Assembly (NCBI RefSeq): GCF_910577135.1
Contig: NZ_CAJTLL010000013.1
Coordinates: forward strand, 1 to 43,232
From: an uncultured Helicobacter sp.
Lineage (GTDB): Bacteria; Campylobacterota; Campylobacteria; Campylobacterales; Helicobacteraceae
Length of the DNA stretch: 43,232 nucleotides
Reading direction: 5' to 3'
Shown here: one piece after another, positions 23,958 to 33,149 of the stretch
Layout of the letters: every line of letters begins with the position of its first letter
How positions within the stretch are numbered: position 1 is the stretch's first letter
Notes under the pieces: generated by a model
What the model was told of the DNA's origin: nothing
Databases searched by the model: none
The model's input: only the letters and a program-made list of their open reading frames with translations
Translations under genes and position numbers: made by a program

Positions 23958-25457
23958 ATGATTACTTGGATGCAAAAACATAAAAAATGGCTTGTTGTCA
24001 CTATCTGGATCAGTGCTATTGCATTCATTGGTGCTGGAATGGTGAATTGGGGTTCATATGGGTTTGGCACAAGCAATGACAAGGTAGCTAGAGTAGGGGA
24101 GATAGACATTCGCATACCTGATTATCAGAGGGTGTATAATAATGTATTAAGAGAGTATGCGCAGATTCCACAACTAGGAGGCATACTTGATGAAGCTCAA
24201 GCTAAGCAGCTTGGCATACCGCAGATTGCACTCGAGCGTGTTATTCAGCAAACGCAGTTATTGAATTTTGCACGTGATTTGGGCTTAAGAGTAAGCGATG
24301 ATGAAGTGGGGCAAGAGATTCTTCACGCTAATGTATATGTTGATGAGAATGGACATTTTAGTCAAGACGTATATAAGGCAGCCCTTAAAGAAATGCACAT
24401 AAGCACAAATGAGTTTGAGGAAAATATAAGGAATGCACTTTTAATAGAGAAGGTTTTTACTCTAATGAACGCAAATCCTGCTTTGGTGCCTACCTGGTTT
24501 GTTACTCCTTTAGAAAGGCAGACAATACAATTAGCCTATGGAATAAGTGATAGACTTATGGTTAAAAGCATACCCATCTCTCAAATAAGGATTAGTGCAA
24601 CCGATGATGAACTAAAGGCATTTTGGGAGCTTAATGCGAATAATTGGAAAACACCTATGGAATTTGAAATCGAGTATATTTTAGTACCTTTTAGTGAGCA
24701 GCACCCTGATAAAGAAGCTTTGAGAGAGCATTATGAAAATTTTAAAAGTGATTATCTTGATGAGAGTGGGCACTTGATGAGTATGGAGCAGGCTATGGAT
24801 AGACTTACTTATGATGTGCAAAAGGTGGAGGCAGAGAGGATTGCTAAAAGAGAATATCGAGATTTAAGAAATGGTAGCAAGAGCGGCATAACTCGCACTA
24901 TTAAAGAAGATGAGGGCTTTTTTGTAAAACGTGGCATTGATTTGGTAGTGGCAGATATAAAGGCTGCACACGAAGGGCAGGTGCTAAAGCCTATTGAGGC
25001 AGATGAGGGCTTTGTAATCCTAAAAGTGCTTCATAAAAAAGAAAGTGTGAATAAGAGGTTTGAAGAGGCTAAGAGTGCGGTTAAAGAACAGTATATACGT
25101 CAAAAAACAAAAGATGGACTTGTCGCGCTTGCTAAAGAAAGCGTAAAGGATTTTAAAGGCATAGATATTGGATTTGTAGATAGATTCTATAAGGGCACTA
25201 TTCTTGCGCTTAATGATACGCAAAAAGCTCATTTTCTCTCTCAAGTGTTTTCTTCTCAAGCTTTGGAGGGCTATGTGCTTTTTGATGATCAGGCGGTCCT
25301 TTATCGTGTATTGGAGCAATCCTATAAAATAAACAATCAAGCTGACGATATAACAATGTCTGCTAAGAATATGAAATTTCAGGTTACTTTTGATGCGTTG
25401 GTCGAATATCTTCATAATACTTATAAGACCACTATTTATATTGATGTAACTAAGTGA
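23958..25457 (+). CDS. membrane-anchored SurA/PpiD-like peptidyl-prolyl isomerase
   Basis: The 499-aa protein has a short cytoplasmic tail (MITWMQKHKKW), then one membrane segment (LVVTIWISAIAFIGAGMVNW), giving an anchored periplasmic body as in PpiD. Residues about 40-165 match a SurA-N-type chaperone domain (VARVGEIDIRIPDYQRVYNNVLREY). Residues about 225-370 match a parvulin-like domain, less conserved (IEYILVPFSEQHPDKEALREHYENF). It should help outer-membrane and periplasmic proteins fold after Sec export. It is 11 bases upstream of ftsA and likely co-transcribed with ftsA-ftsZ. Confidence 0.85.
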   Translation: MITWMQKHKKWLVVTIWISAIAFIGAGMVNWGSYGFGTSNDKVARVGEIDIRIPDYQRVYNNVLREYAQIPQLGGILDEAQAKQLGIPQIALERVIQQTQLLNFARDLGLRVSDDEVGQEILHANVYVDENGHFSQDVYKAALKEMHISTNEFEENIRNALLIEKVFTLMNANPALVPTWFVTPLERQTIQLAYGISDRLMVKSIPISQIRISATDDELKAFWELNANNWKTPMEFEIEYILVPFSEQHPDKEALREHYENFKSDYLDESGHLMSMEQAMDRLTYDVQKVEAERIAKREYRDLRNGSKSGITRTIKEDEGFFVKRGIDLVVADIKAAHEGQVLKPIEADEGFVILKVLHKKESVNKRFEEAKSAVKEQYIRQKTKDGLVALAKESVKDFKGIDIGFVDRFYKGTILALNDTQKAHFLSQVFSSQALEGYVLFDDQAVLYRVLEQSYKINNQADDITMSAKNMKFQVTFDALVEYLHNTYKTTIYIDVTK

Positions 25458-25468
25458 GGTAGGAAGTT

Positions 25469-26842
25469 TTGAGTCGAATTATTTTGGGTGTCGATATTGG
25501 TAGCACAAAAATTTGTGCAATTATTGCTGAGATTAAAGATGATGGCATACCGCATATAGTTGGCACAGGTATTCATAAAGCAGAAGGTGTTAAAAAAGGT
25601 TCTATTACTAATATCGAGCAAGCTTCGATGTCGATACGAAATGCGGTTAATGATGCAAAGATGGTTTCAGGAGAGCAGATAGATAAAGCCATTATTTCGC
25701 TTTCTGGGGCTTATACAAAGAGCATACGAGAATCAGCGATTGTTAATGCACCACATAATGAGATTGGGCTTAAAGAAATCCATCGTGTTATGCAAACAGC
25801 TATTTATAATGCTGCAATACCTGAAGATCACGTGCTTATCCACGCCTTGCCTTATGAATTTCGGCTAGATGGGCAGAGTTATGCTGAAGATCCTATGGGT
25901 ATGAGTGCTTCGCGTCTTGAAGCGTTTGTGCATATTGTTACAGCTAAAAAAACAGCATTAGAGAATCTTAAGCGTGCTGTGCGTGAGGCAGGATTAGAGA
26001 TTGAAAATATTGTGCTAAGCAGCTATGCTTCATCAATAGCGGTTTTAAGCGATGAAGAAAAAGAGCTTGGGGTAGCCTGTATCGATATGGGAGGGCAAAC
26101 TTGTGATTTGATGGTGTATAGTGGCTATTCTATGCGATATTGCGATTTTTTAAGTGTAGGTTCTCATAATGTTACTATTGATTTAGCCACTGCTCTTAAC
26201 GCCCATCCTAATACTGCCGAAGAGATAAAAATAGAATTTGGGAAACTTATTTTAAATGAAGAAGATAAGACAAAATCCATTAACGTTCCTATGATGGCAA
26301 CAGGTAAAAATACCACAAAACTTGTGTCAATGGAGATTATCCATGCAGTGATTTTTGCCCGTGTGGAAGAAACTTTGAAGCTCTTAGAAAAAAGCATTGA
26401 AAAGAGTGGCTTAAAAGACAAGATTGGTGCAGGTATTACATTAACAGGTGGTATGGCAAATCTTGATGGTATGCAAGAGTGTGCTTCAAGCATTTTTCGC
26501 AAACCGGTGAGAATCTCAAGACCCATAGCAGTAGATGGACTTTTTGATAAGCTCAAAGGCACAGATGGAGCTACGGCAGTGGGATTAATCCTGCACGGAG
26601 CCGGGCAGCATACAAATTATGAAATGGATTGTGAGAAAAAGATTCGCTATAAGAAAAGTAGTGTTACCACAGATAATAATGATATACATAATATTGAATT
26701 GCCAAAAAATGCCATCCAAGAGCCAACATTGGGTTCAAAAATCACACAGATTGAAAATTTTACAGAAATTATGACGTCCAAGGAGGACAAACATAATAAT
26801 ATTGTTGTAAGATTTTACAAATGGGTGAGTCAATTATTCTAG
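25469..26842 (+). CDS. ftsA: cell division protein FtsA
   Basis: An actin-like ATPase that tethers FtsZ polymers to the membrane. Key motifs are ILGVDIGSTKICAIIAE (phosphate 1), CIDMGGQTCDLMVY (phosphate 2), the SHNVTIDLATAL segment and GAGITLTGGMANLDGM (adenosine motif). The C-terminus ends in an amphipathic helix (VVRFYKWVSQLF), the usual membrane-targeting tail. The start is an unusual TTG preceded by AGGTAGGAAG; no ATG lies nearby. At 457 aa it is slightly long because of a variable insert before the tail. ftsZ follows after 10 bases. Confidence 0.95.
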   Translation: MSRIILGVDIGSTKICAIIAEIKDDGIPHIVGTGIHKAEGVKKGSITNIEQASMSIRNAVNDAKMVSGEQIDKAIISLSGAYTKSIRESAIVNAPHNEIGLKEIHRVMQTAIYNAAIPEDHVLIHALPYEFRLDGQSYAEDPMGMSASRLEAFVHIVTAKKTALENLKRAVREAGLEIENIVLSSYASSIAVLSDEEKELGVACIDMGGQTCDLMVYSGYSMRYCDFLSVGSHNVTIDLATALNAHPNTAEEIKIEFGKLILNEEDKTKSINVPMMATGKNTTKLVSMEIIHAVIFARVEETLKLLEKSIEKSGLKDKIGAGITLTGGMANLDGMQECASSIFRKPVRISRPIAVDGLFDKLKGTDGATAVGLILHGAGQHTNYEMDCEKKIRYKKSSVTTDNNDIHNIELPKNAIQEPTLGSKITQIENFTEIMTSKEDKHNNIVVRFYKWVSQLF

Positions 26843-26852
26843 GGAGAAAAAT

Positions 26853-28022
26853 ATGGAAAATGTCATAGATATTCAAGAAGTTCAGCCTCAACCACAAGGA
26901 GCACTTGTTACGACCATTGGTGTAGGCGGTGGCGGATCAAATATGATTAATTATCTTATGCAGGTTAATCCGCATAAATCAGTGAAGCTTATCGCGGCTA
27001 ATACAGACGTTCAAGCTCTTTATAAAACAAATGCCGACATTAAAATCAAACTTGGTGAAAAGCTCACAAGAGGTTTAGGCGCAGGGGCACAGCCTGAAAT
27101 AGGAGAAAAGGCAGCACTAGAGACTTATGAGGAGATTAAAGCTGCTTTAAGTGGTTCAGACATAGTATTTATCTCTGCTGGGCTTGGTGGTGGCACAGGT
27201 ACAGGAGCTGCTCCCGTTGTGGCTAAAGCCGCAAAAGAGATAGGAGCACTCACCGTTTCTGTGGTAACTAAGCCTTTTAAATATGAGGGTGGCAGGAGGA
27301 CAAAGCTTGCCGAGGAAGGTTTGCAGAATCTTAAGGCAGAGAGCGATTGTATCGTGGTAATCCCCAATGAGCGAGTGCTTTCAATTATCCCTAAAAATTA
27401 TAGTCGGACTGAAACTTTTAATATGATTAATGATGTGCTTGCACGTGCGGTAACAGGTATGTCTAATGTTGTTTTGAATTGTGGTGAGGGTGATATGAAT
27501 GTAGATTTTGCCGATGTGCAGACGGTGATGAGTTATAGAGGTTTGGCTCTTATGGGGATTGGTGAAGCCACAGGTGCTGATGCAGCAAGTGAAGCTATGC
27601 GTTTGGCTATACAATCTCCTTTGCTTGATAATATTTCTATTGATGGGGCAAAAGGTGTGCTTGTGAGTTTTGAGGCACATCCTGATTACCCAATGAATGC
27701 GCTTAATGACGCAATGGAAATTGTGCATTCATTAGTTGATGAAGATGCAAATGTGGTGATGGGGACATATACGCGCAATGATGTATCTGCCGATTATGTA
27801 AAGGTTACGGTTATTGCTACAGGCTTTGAAAAAGAAATTGTAACATCTGCTAATGATACGGATATGTCAAATGTGCAGAATCCTTCAGCACAAGCGCAGG
27901 ATAAAGGCATTCAGGAGCTTAACGAACATTTCCGTGTAGTTTCTCAATCTTTTAAAGAGGAGCACGGATTATTTGAAAATGAGCTTGATGTGCCTGCCTA
28001 TCTACGTGCTGCAAGAGATTGA
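26853..28022 (+). CDS. ftsZ: cell division protein FtsZ
   Basis: The tubulin-like GTPase that forms the Z-ring. The 389-aa protein has the GTP loop GGLGGGTGTGAAPVVAKAAKE (residues about 110-130), the N-terminal TIGVGGGGSNMINY and the synergy-loop region NVDFADVQTVMS. The C-terminal conserved peptide is the DVPAYLRAARD tail, which binds FtsA. The ATG follows AGGGAG. The order ppiD-ftsA-ftsZ at the end of a plus-strand run is the expected Helicobacter arrangement. Confidence 0.97.
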   Translation: MENVIDIQEVQPQPQGALVTTIGVGGGGSNMINYLMQVNPHKSVKLIAANTDVQALYKTNADIKIKLGEKLTRGLGAGAQPEIGEKAALETYEEIKAALSGSDIVFISAGLGGGTGTGAAPVVAKAAKEIGALTVSVVTKPFKYEGGRRTKLAEEGLQNLKAESDCIVVIPNERVLSIIPKNYSRTETFNMINDVLARAVTGMSNVVLNCGEGDMNVDFADVQTVMSYRGLALMGIGEATGADAASEAMRLAIQSPLLDNISIDGAKGVLVSFEAHPDYPMNALNDAMEIVHSLVDEDANVVMGTYTRNDVSADYVKVTVIATGFEKEIVTSANDTDMSNVQNPSAQAQDKGIQELNEHFRVVSQSFKEEHGLFENELDVPAYLRAARD

Positions 28023-28231
28023 TAATATATTTATATGCCAACCTATAAAAGTGTCGTAAGGGCAGTGAGCGATATATTGGCGAAGGCTTTTTTAAGGGGG
28101 AGCGAGAGGGTAATCCAAAGAGTTCACTTCTTTAAGCCCTAAAAACATCAAGAATCAAAACTTCAACAAAGTAATATGTTTATAAAAATAAAGAGTTAAA
28201 CATAAAGCATCGTTTGAGGAGTGGAGGTAGA

Positions 28232-28308
28232 TGGCGTGCTCGGAGGGATTCAAACCCCCGACCTACAGGACCGCAACCTGTTGCTCTATTCAGCTGAGCT
28301 ACGAGCAC
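28232..28308 (-). tRNA. tRNA-Arg (anticodon GCG)
   Basis: A 77-base cloverleaf with encoded CCA on the minus strand. The acceptor GTGCTCG pairs with CGAGCAC, the anticodon stem is ACAGG/CCTGT with loop TTGCGGT, and the T-arm is GGGGG/CCCTC. The anticodon GCG reads CGC and CGU. Most bacteria use an ACG tRNA edited to inosine for this box, so GCG is less common. The bases around the loop are clear in the sequence. Confidence 0.88.
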
Positions 28309-28940
28309 ATAATAAAGGCGATATTGTAGCTAAATATCCTTAAGCGTGCTTTACATTTTTAAGAATCTTAAAATGTCATACATATAAGACTTGCAAATAT
28401 ATCATAGGGGTGATTAAGAGGTGGTTAATGTTCTTATCACCACTCCTGCTTGAAAGATATGCCCCTCTTCCTCCATCGTAGAAATTACCTCATTTTTTAT
28501 CTTTTCTTTTTTAGGGGGGGGGGTGTTCCTTTTCTATCCCCTCCCCCGCTGTGGAGATTGCCTTACTCTTTATCCCTCTCCTTTTTTGGGCAGATTTTGC
28601 TTCTACTTTCCCCTTCCCTTGCGATGGTGGGCAAAGCAGGGGAATAAAGAGAGAGGGGGGGGGATACCCTCAAGGAAAGAGGAGGGGAAAATCCCTAAAA
28701 TCACAAGAGATGGATAAGGAAAAAGTCTTAAGAGGATTTCATAGTCTCTAACATAAGAGAGGGCTTTAGAAATGTTATATTCCCCATATACACATTAAGG
28801 GATTTTTCCCCTTTGTGTTGTTTGCTTATATGAGTAGATTTTGGCTGCGGGTTCTGGCAAGATAAGCCATAGATAGCGCTAGAGATTTAAGTTTGATAAA
28901 GTTCATTAAGCTATAATAGCACTTTTCTAAAAGGATTTAT
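28309..28940. other. non-coding spacer with two poly-G tracts and dispersed-repeat-like blocks
   Basis: About 630 bases with no convincing gene. G10 at 28514-28523 and G9 at 28655-28663 flank GC-rich blocks (CTCCCCCGCTGTGGAG, and CCCTTGCGATGGTGGGCAAAG with a following GGGG). These resemble the repeat at 5480-5735 in style. Frames of 60-66 codons here are low-complexity and in conflict with each other. A decayed phase-variable gene or a repeat insertion are both possible. The last 100 bases hold the promoter of the sugar-nucleotide gene. Confidence 0.5.
28912..28917 (+). promoter_or_regulatory. -10 box of the UDP-glucuronate decarboxylase gene
   Basis: A perfect TATAAT lies 23 bases before the ATG, followed by an AAAGGA ribosome-binding site. 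No well-spaced -35 is seen. Confidence 0.55.
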
Positions 28941-29879
28941 ATGCTCAATAAAAAGATTCTAGTAACTGGCGGCGCGGGATTTTTAGGATCGCATTTATGT
29001 GAGAAGCTCTTAGAGAGAGGCGATGAGGTGCTATGTGTGGATAATCTCTTTACCGGTGCAAAGCATAATATCGCGCATTTGCTTACTCATCCACGATTTG
29101 AATTTATGCGGCATGATGTTACATTCCCGCTGTATGTGGAGGTTGATGAGATTTATAATCTCGCCTGTCCTGCCTCTCCAGTGCATTATCAATTTGACCC
29201 CGTGCAAACAACTAAAACCTCCGTGATGGGGGCGATTAATATGCTAGGATTAGCCAAAAGAGTAAAGGCTAAGATCCTCCAAGCCTCCACAAGCGAAGTC
29301 TATGGCGACCCTGAAATCCACCCACAAGTAGAATCTTACAAAGGCTCTGTGAATCCTATCGGTATTCGTGCGTGTTATGATGAGGGGAAGCGTTGCGCGG
29401 AAACATTATTTTTTGACTATCAAAGACAGCATAATCTTAATATCAAAGTGATGAGGATTTTTAACACCTATGGTCCTCGTATGCACCCCAATGACGGGCG
29501 AGTGGTGAGTAACTTCATCATTCAAGCCTTGAGGGGAGAGGATATTACCATTTATGGCGAGGGCAAACAAACGCGCAGCTTTTGCTATGTTGATGATTTG
29601 ATACGTGGAATGATAGCGCTTATGGATAGCAGAGATGGATTCTATGGACCTGTGAATATCGGCAATCCCAATGAATTTAGTATGCTAGAACTCGCGCAAA
29701 ATGTGCTAGAGCTTACAAAATCAAGCTCAAAGCTTGTATTCCTTCCCTTACCGCAAGATGACCCCAAGCAGCGGCAGCCTGATATTGCCTTAGCGAAAAA
29801 AGAGCTTTCTTGGCAGCCCTGTGTAGAGCTTAAAGAAGGCTTAGCAAAGACGATAGACTACTTTAAGAGCTTCCTATGA
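28941..29879 (+). CDS. UDP-glucuronic acid decarboxylase (UDP-xylose synthase)
   Basis: Short-chain dehydrogenase-type sugar-nucleotide enzyme, 312 aa. The NAD-binding start is [20 protein letters not shown], followed by [11 protein letters not shown]. The signature [15 protein letters not shown] is characteristic of UDP-xylose synthases rather than 4-epimerases. The catalytic YxxxK is changed in register to the family's [33 protein letters not shown] is also typical of the family. It oxidises and decarboxylates UDP-glucuronate to UDP-xylose in the cytoplasm. It overlaps the glycosyltransferase start by four bases (ATGA), suggesting that UDP-xylose is that enzyme's donor. Confidence 0.88.
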   Translation: MLNKKILVTGGAGFLGSHLCEKLLERGDEVLCVDNLFTGAKHNIAHLLTHPRFEFMRHDVTFPLYVEVDEIYNLACPASPVHYQFDPVQTTKTSVMGAINMLGLAKRVKAKILQASTSEVYGDPEIHPQVESYKGSVNPIGIRACYDEGKRCAETLFFDYQRQHNLNIKVMRIFNTYGPRMHPNDGRVVSNFIIQALRGEDITIYGEGKQTRSFCYVDDLIRGMIALMDSRDGFYGPVNIGNPNEFSMLELAQNVLELTKSSSKLVFLPLPQDDPKQRQPDIALAKKELSWQPCVELKEGLAKTIDYFKSFL

Positions 29880-30892
29880 AAAATAATTATTTCCTCTATA
29901 ATCTTAGAGGTATTGCACGTAGCCTTATCCCGGCGGTGTTTTTGCCTAAAAATAGAGAGAAGATTCTGCATAATGTGCAGGATAGGGCAGATATTGAATA
30001 TATCAAATCGCGTGTGGATTATTATTGTCAGCTTAAGAGACCTATTCAGCTTGATAAAGAGGCAAAAAGCCTTGATTATCTGCGTTTTACACGCAAGAAA
30101 AGTGTGTATTTCTTTGATACGTATGAGTGGGCTTGTTATTTTCCGCAACATTTTAAAGCGCATTTTATGTTTGGGGATATAAATTTTATCTGCCCTAAGC
30201 CCTCTATTACTAAATCTCGCCCGATTGAATCGTGGATAAAAGCACAGAATGTAGCAGAGCAAAATGCAACGAGGGGGGGGGCAGTAGATGAACTCCCACC
30301 ATTTGCTAATTCTACTTTGCTTAATCTTGAGAAGGTGCGGCATTTCACATTCATTAATGATCCTTATGCTTTTGAAGACAAACGCGATATGTTATTTTAT
30401 CGCGGGGGTATTTACCAGCCACATCGCACTGCCTTTTTTGAAAAATATTTTCATCACAAAATGTGTGATTTAGGACATACGGGGAGCAAAAGTATCCATA
30501 AAGATTGGCAAAAGCCTAAGATAGGTATCGCTCAACATCTCCCGTATAAATTCCTACTTTCCCTAGAGGGTAATGATGTAGCGAGTAATCTCAAATGGGT
30601 GATGAGTTCAAATTCCCTCTGTATAATGCCAAAGCCCAAATTTGAAACTTGGTTTATGGAAGGCACACTCTTGCCAAATATCCATTATGTGGAGATTGCC
30701 CCTGATTATGCTAACCTTGAAGAAAAGCTTACATATTTTATCAATCACCCTGATGAGGCTAAAGCCATCATTCATAACGCACACGAATATATCAAGCAAT
30801 TTTTTGACAAGCAAAGAGAGGCGATCATCTCACTTTTAGTGCTTGAAAAGTATTTGTACTACACAGGACAGATTGATAAATTAAGAATCTAA
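29876..30892 (+). CDS. GT90-family (CAP10/LPS-type) glycosyltransferase, phase-variable
   Basis: A 338-aa cytoplasmic enzyme with the GT90 core ([79 protein letters not shown]). Known relatives transfer xylose or glucose to glycans or LPS. A G9 run at 30273-30281 encodes R-G-G-A near residue 135 and is in frame here, so the gene is ON in this assembly; any length change not divisible by three truncates it before the core. ATG overlaps the upstream decarboxylase stop, so the two are coupled. Transfer of xylose to a surface glycan is an inference from this pairing. Confidence 0.82.
   Translation: MKNNYFLYNLRGIARSLIPAVFLPKNREKILHNVQDRADIEYIKSRVDYYCQLKRPIQLDKEAKSLDYLRFTRKKSVYFFDTYEWACYFPQHFKAHFMFGDINFICPKPSITKSRPIESWIKAQNVAEQNATRGGAVDELPPFANSTLLNLEKVRHFTFINDPYAFEDKRDMLFYRGGIYQPHRTAFFEKYFHHKMCDLGHTGSKSIHKDWQKPKIGIAQHLPYKFLLSLEGNDVASNLKWVMSSNSLCIMPKPKFETWFMEGTLLPNIHYVEIAPDYANLEEKLTYFINHPDEAKAIIHNAHEYIKQFFDKQREAIISLLVLEKYLYYTGQIDKLRI
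30273..30281. repeat. G9 homopolymer, phase-variation switch of the GT90 gene
   Basis: Nine G on the coding strand about 400 bases into the glycosyltransferase gene; the present length is in frame. It lies between two parts of the protein that are both needed, before the donor-binding core. Confidence 0.85.
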
Positions 30893-31294
30893 CTCTCTTT
30901 AGCTCTTGTAAATGTGCGAATAATCCAAAAATAAAGCGTTAGTTTAGTTTTACCCCTGCAGGATTTATTTAAAAAAGCTTTGTTTTACAGAAAGTTTCAC
31001 TTTGTCCTTAAAAGCTAATTGTTTTGAAAAGATGTCATTTGTGAGAGTGAGTAGTCTATCTATGAACACCTTTAGCATTGAATGGCACGAAGTAGAGATT
31101 TGACTTCATACCGAAGCAAGACTTATATTGTAACAGCAAAGGCAATAGTGATTCTAGACCTTTAAAATTAGCTTATGACTAAGACAACGTCTTAGTCATA
31201 AGCTAATAACTTTAGGCGCTAGTAGGGGCTCTGCCTCTGCTAACAAGACCTTTCGGCGATTATATCGCAGTAGCAAGGGCATAATGAATCTACT
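30893..31294. other. intergenic region between convergent GT90 and transporter genes
   Basis: About 400 bases with no gene seen. It contains the perfect inverted repeat at 31167-31207. Short motifs (GGCACGAAGTAGAGATTTGACTT and AGGGGCTCTGCCTCTGC) resemble interspersed repeats of the genus, and copies elsewhere in the genome were not available to confirm this. Confidence 0.5.
31167..31207. repeat. perfect 19-bp inverted repeat with 3-base loop
   Basis: The arm starting ATTAGCTTATGAC (31167-31185) is followed by AAC and then its exact reverse complement (31189-31207). The stem is long, AT-rich, and lacks a T-run, so it is not a standard intrinsic terminator, although it sits between convergent genes. 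Confidence 0.85.
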
Positions 31295-32926
31295 TTACAC
31301 AAACCAGCGCCAGTATATAAAGGCAAAAAGCGTTACAAGCACAATTCCCACTACACTTAGCACAAATCCAAACCGCACCATATCCCAAGTTTTAATATTC
31401 CCTTTGGCAAATACAATCGCATTAGGCGGCGTGGATATAGGTATCATAAATGAAAAACTCGCGCAAATGGTAAGTGCAAGCATAGTGATAGCAGGCTCAC
31501 TGCCTTTTAGGAAAGATTGCGTAGCAGTGTAGATAATAGGCAGCAAAATCGCAATAAGCGCGGTGGTGCTTAAGAATCCTGTCGCGATTATCGCACACAC
31601 ACAAGCTAAGAATAAAAACACGATAAAAGGCAGATTCTCAAATTGCCTAAAATACCCTTCAAATACCCCACCAAGCTGGGATTGTGAAAAGGCAGTAGCG
31701 ATACAAAATCCCGCCCCAAATAAGAAAATCAGCTCATAAGGAATAGACTTAGAATCATCCCAATCTAAAAACCCAATCTTTGGCACAAACATCAATAGCC
31801 CAAAGGCAAGCAAAATCACATTTTCATTCAAGCCCAAGCCGCTATAAAATGGCTTAATCGGGGAGTTAATAAAAAGCACAGCTAATAAAATGATGATAAA
31901 AAACAAAAGCCGCTTGTGCGCGGGGGTTATCTCCACATCATCAAAGACATTAACCTCTAATGAGTGCTCATTTATCCCATAAGAGAGGATAGAAATCATG
32001 GCAAATAGCATAAGGCAAGTGAGCGGTGCCATCATAAAAATCCACGTAGTAAAGCTAATGCCTTCAAAACCAAGACTTTCTAAATATCCTAGGAAAATTA
32101 AATTAGGTGGTGAGCCAATAGGTGTGGTAATCCCGCTGATACTCGCGCCAAATGCCACAGCGAGTAAAAAGCGCATTTTTAAAAAATAATCTTGTGTGAT
32201 GGAGAGCGCAATAGGCAAAAGTAAAATTGCCGTAGTGGAGTTTGAAAGTGCTGTGCCTAGCACACAGGCAGCTAATCCTAATGCGGATATAACGCCCTTT
32301 GGTGTGGTAGGGAAAAGCCCTAGAAATTTTTTAGCTATCACGCGGTGTAAGCCGATTTTTTCTGTCGCTGTGGCGAGCATAAAGCCCCCTAAAAAGAGGA
32401 AAATAATAGGATTAGCATAATTTGCCGTGGCACTTTGAGTATCAAGAATCCCAAAACTTGGGAAAAGGATAATAGGTAGCAGTGAGACCACGCCTAAGGG
32501 CAGGGCTTTATTCGTCCAAAGGGTAACAAGCAAAGCGATAATGCCAAGCAGAGCCGATACCTTAAAGGACGCCTCGAGGTAAGTTTTTGCCAAAAATGCC
32601 GCAATAAGCCCAAGACACAATGCCACAAGCATACCGATAATCGTCTCATACGTTATACTCTTCTTTTTAGCCGCTTGGGTGAAATGTGTGTAGATTCTGC
32701 GTGCTTTCGCCCTCCTGTATGCCTTTAAATGTGGGGTTTTGCGCGATTTAAGCACGGCTTTAGTAGCCTTTGTCTCTTGTGTCTCTTGTGTTGTGCTATC
32801 TTCATTTTGCTTAGAGCTTTCTCCCGTAGTAGAGGGCATTTGCGTGGGAGAAATAGGAGTCATATCTGGCATATCCTCTTGTGTGTGCGAAGTATTTTGC
32901 GATGTCTTTTGCGCTTTGCGTGGCAC
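31295..32926 (-). CDS. DASS/SLC13-family anion transporter (sodium:di/tricarboxylate or sulfate symporter)
   Basis: A 543-aa inner-membrane carrier with twelve or so hydrophobic segments. DASS marks appear twice: LSNSTTAILLLPIAL with ITTPIGSPPNLIFLGY in the first half, and ISTPPNAIVFAKGN in the second, the paired substrate/sodium sites. Substrate (succinate, citrate, sulfate) cannot be told. GTG start at 32926 after AAAGGA. The first 90 or so residues are a Thr/Gln/Ser/Lys-rich cytoplasmic tail before TM1 (TYETIIGMLVALCLGLIAAF), unusual for the family. It is divergent from the metal ATPase gene. Confidence 0.88.
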   Translation of the reverse strand: MPRKAQKTSQNTSHTQEDMPDMTPISPTQMPSTTGESSKQNEDSTTQETQETKATKAVLKSRKTPHLKAYRRAKARRIYTHFTQAAKKKSITYETIIGMLVALCLGLIAAFLAKTYLEASFKVSALLGIIALLVTLWTNKALPLGVVSLLPIILFPSFGILDTQSATANYANPIIFLFLGGFMLATATEKIGLHRVIAKKFLGLFPTTPKGVISALGLAACVLGTALSNSTTAILLLPIALSITQDYFLKMRFLLAVAFGASISGITTPIGSPPNLIFLGYLESLGFEGISFTTWIFMMAPLTCLMLFAMISILSYGINEHSLEVNVFDDVEITPAHKRLLFFIIILLAVLFINSPIKPFYSGLGLNENVILLAFGLLMFVPKIGFLDWDDSKSIPYELIFLFGAGFCIATAFSQSQLGGVFEGYFRQFENLPFIVFLFLACVCAIIATGFLSTTALIAILLPIIYTATQSFLKGSEPAITMLALTICASFSFMIPISTPPNAIVFAKGNIKTWDMVRFGFVLSVVGIVLVTLFAFIYWRWFV

Positions 32927-33149
32927 AGGGCGTCCTTTATATGATGTATTGATGATAGAAACCCAACTTTAAGCTCAAATCTTATGCTTGTTTGCATTAT
33001 AAAGTAGGAAGTTTTAAGAATCTAAAAGGTGTGATTATAGCATAATTTGTACGGCAGGGTAAAGCCTATATCGATATACATATACCCCCTATATGTATTT
33101 ACTCATTTATGCCATAATCACATTTATTTTTCTATTGAAAGGCTATGTA

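Noticed and set aside
28450..28751. Three overlapping 60-66 codon frames in the spacer after tRNA-Arg
   Set aside because: Low complexity, mutually overlapping, no RBS; coding is not supported.
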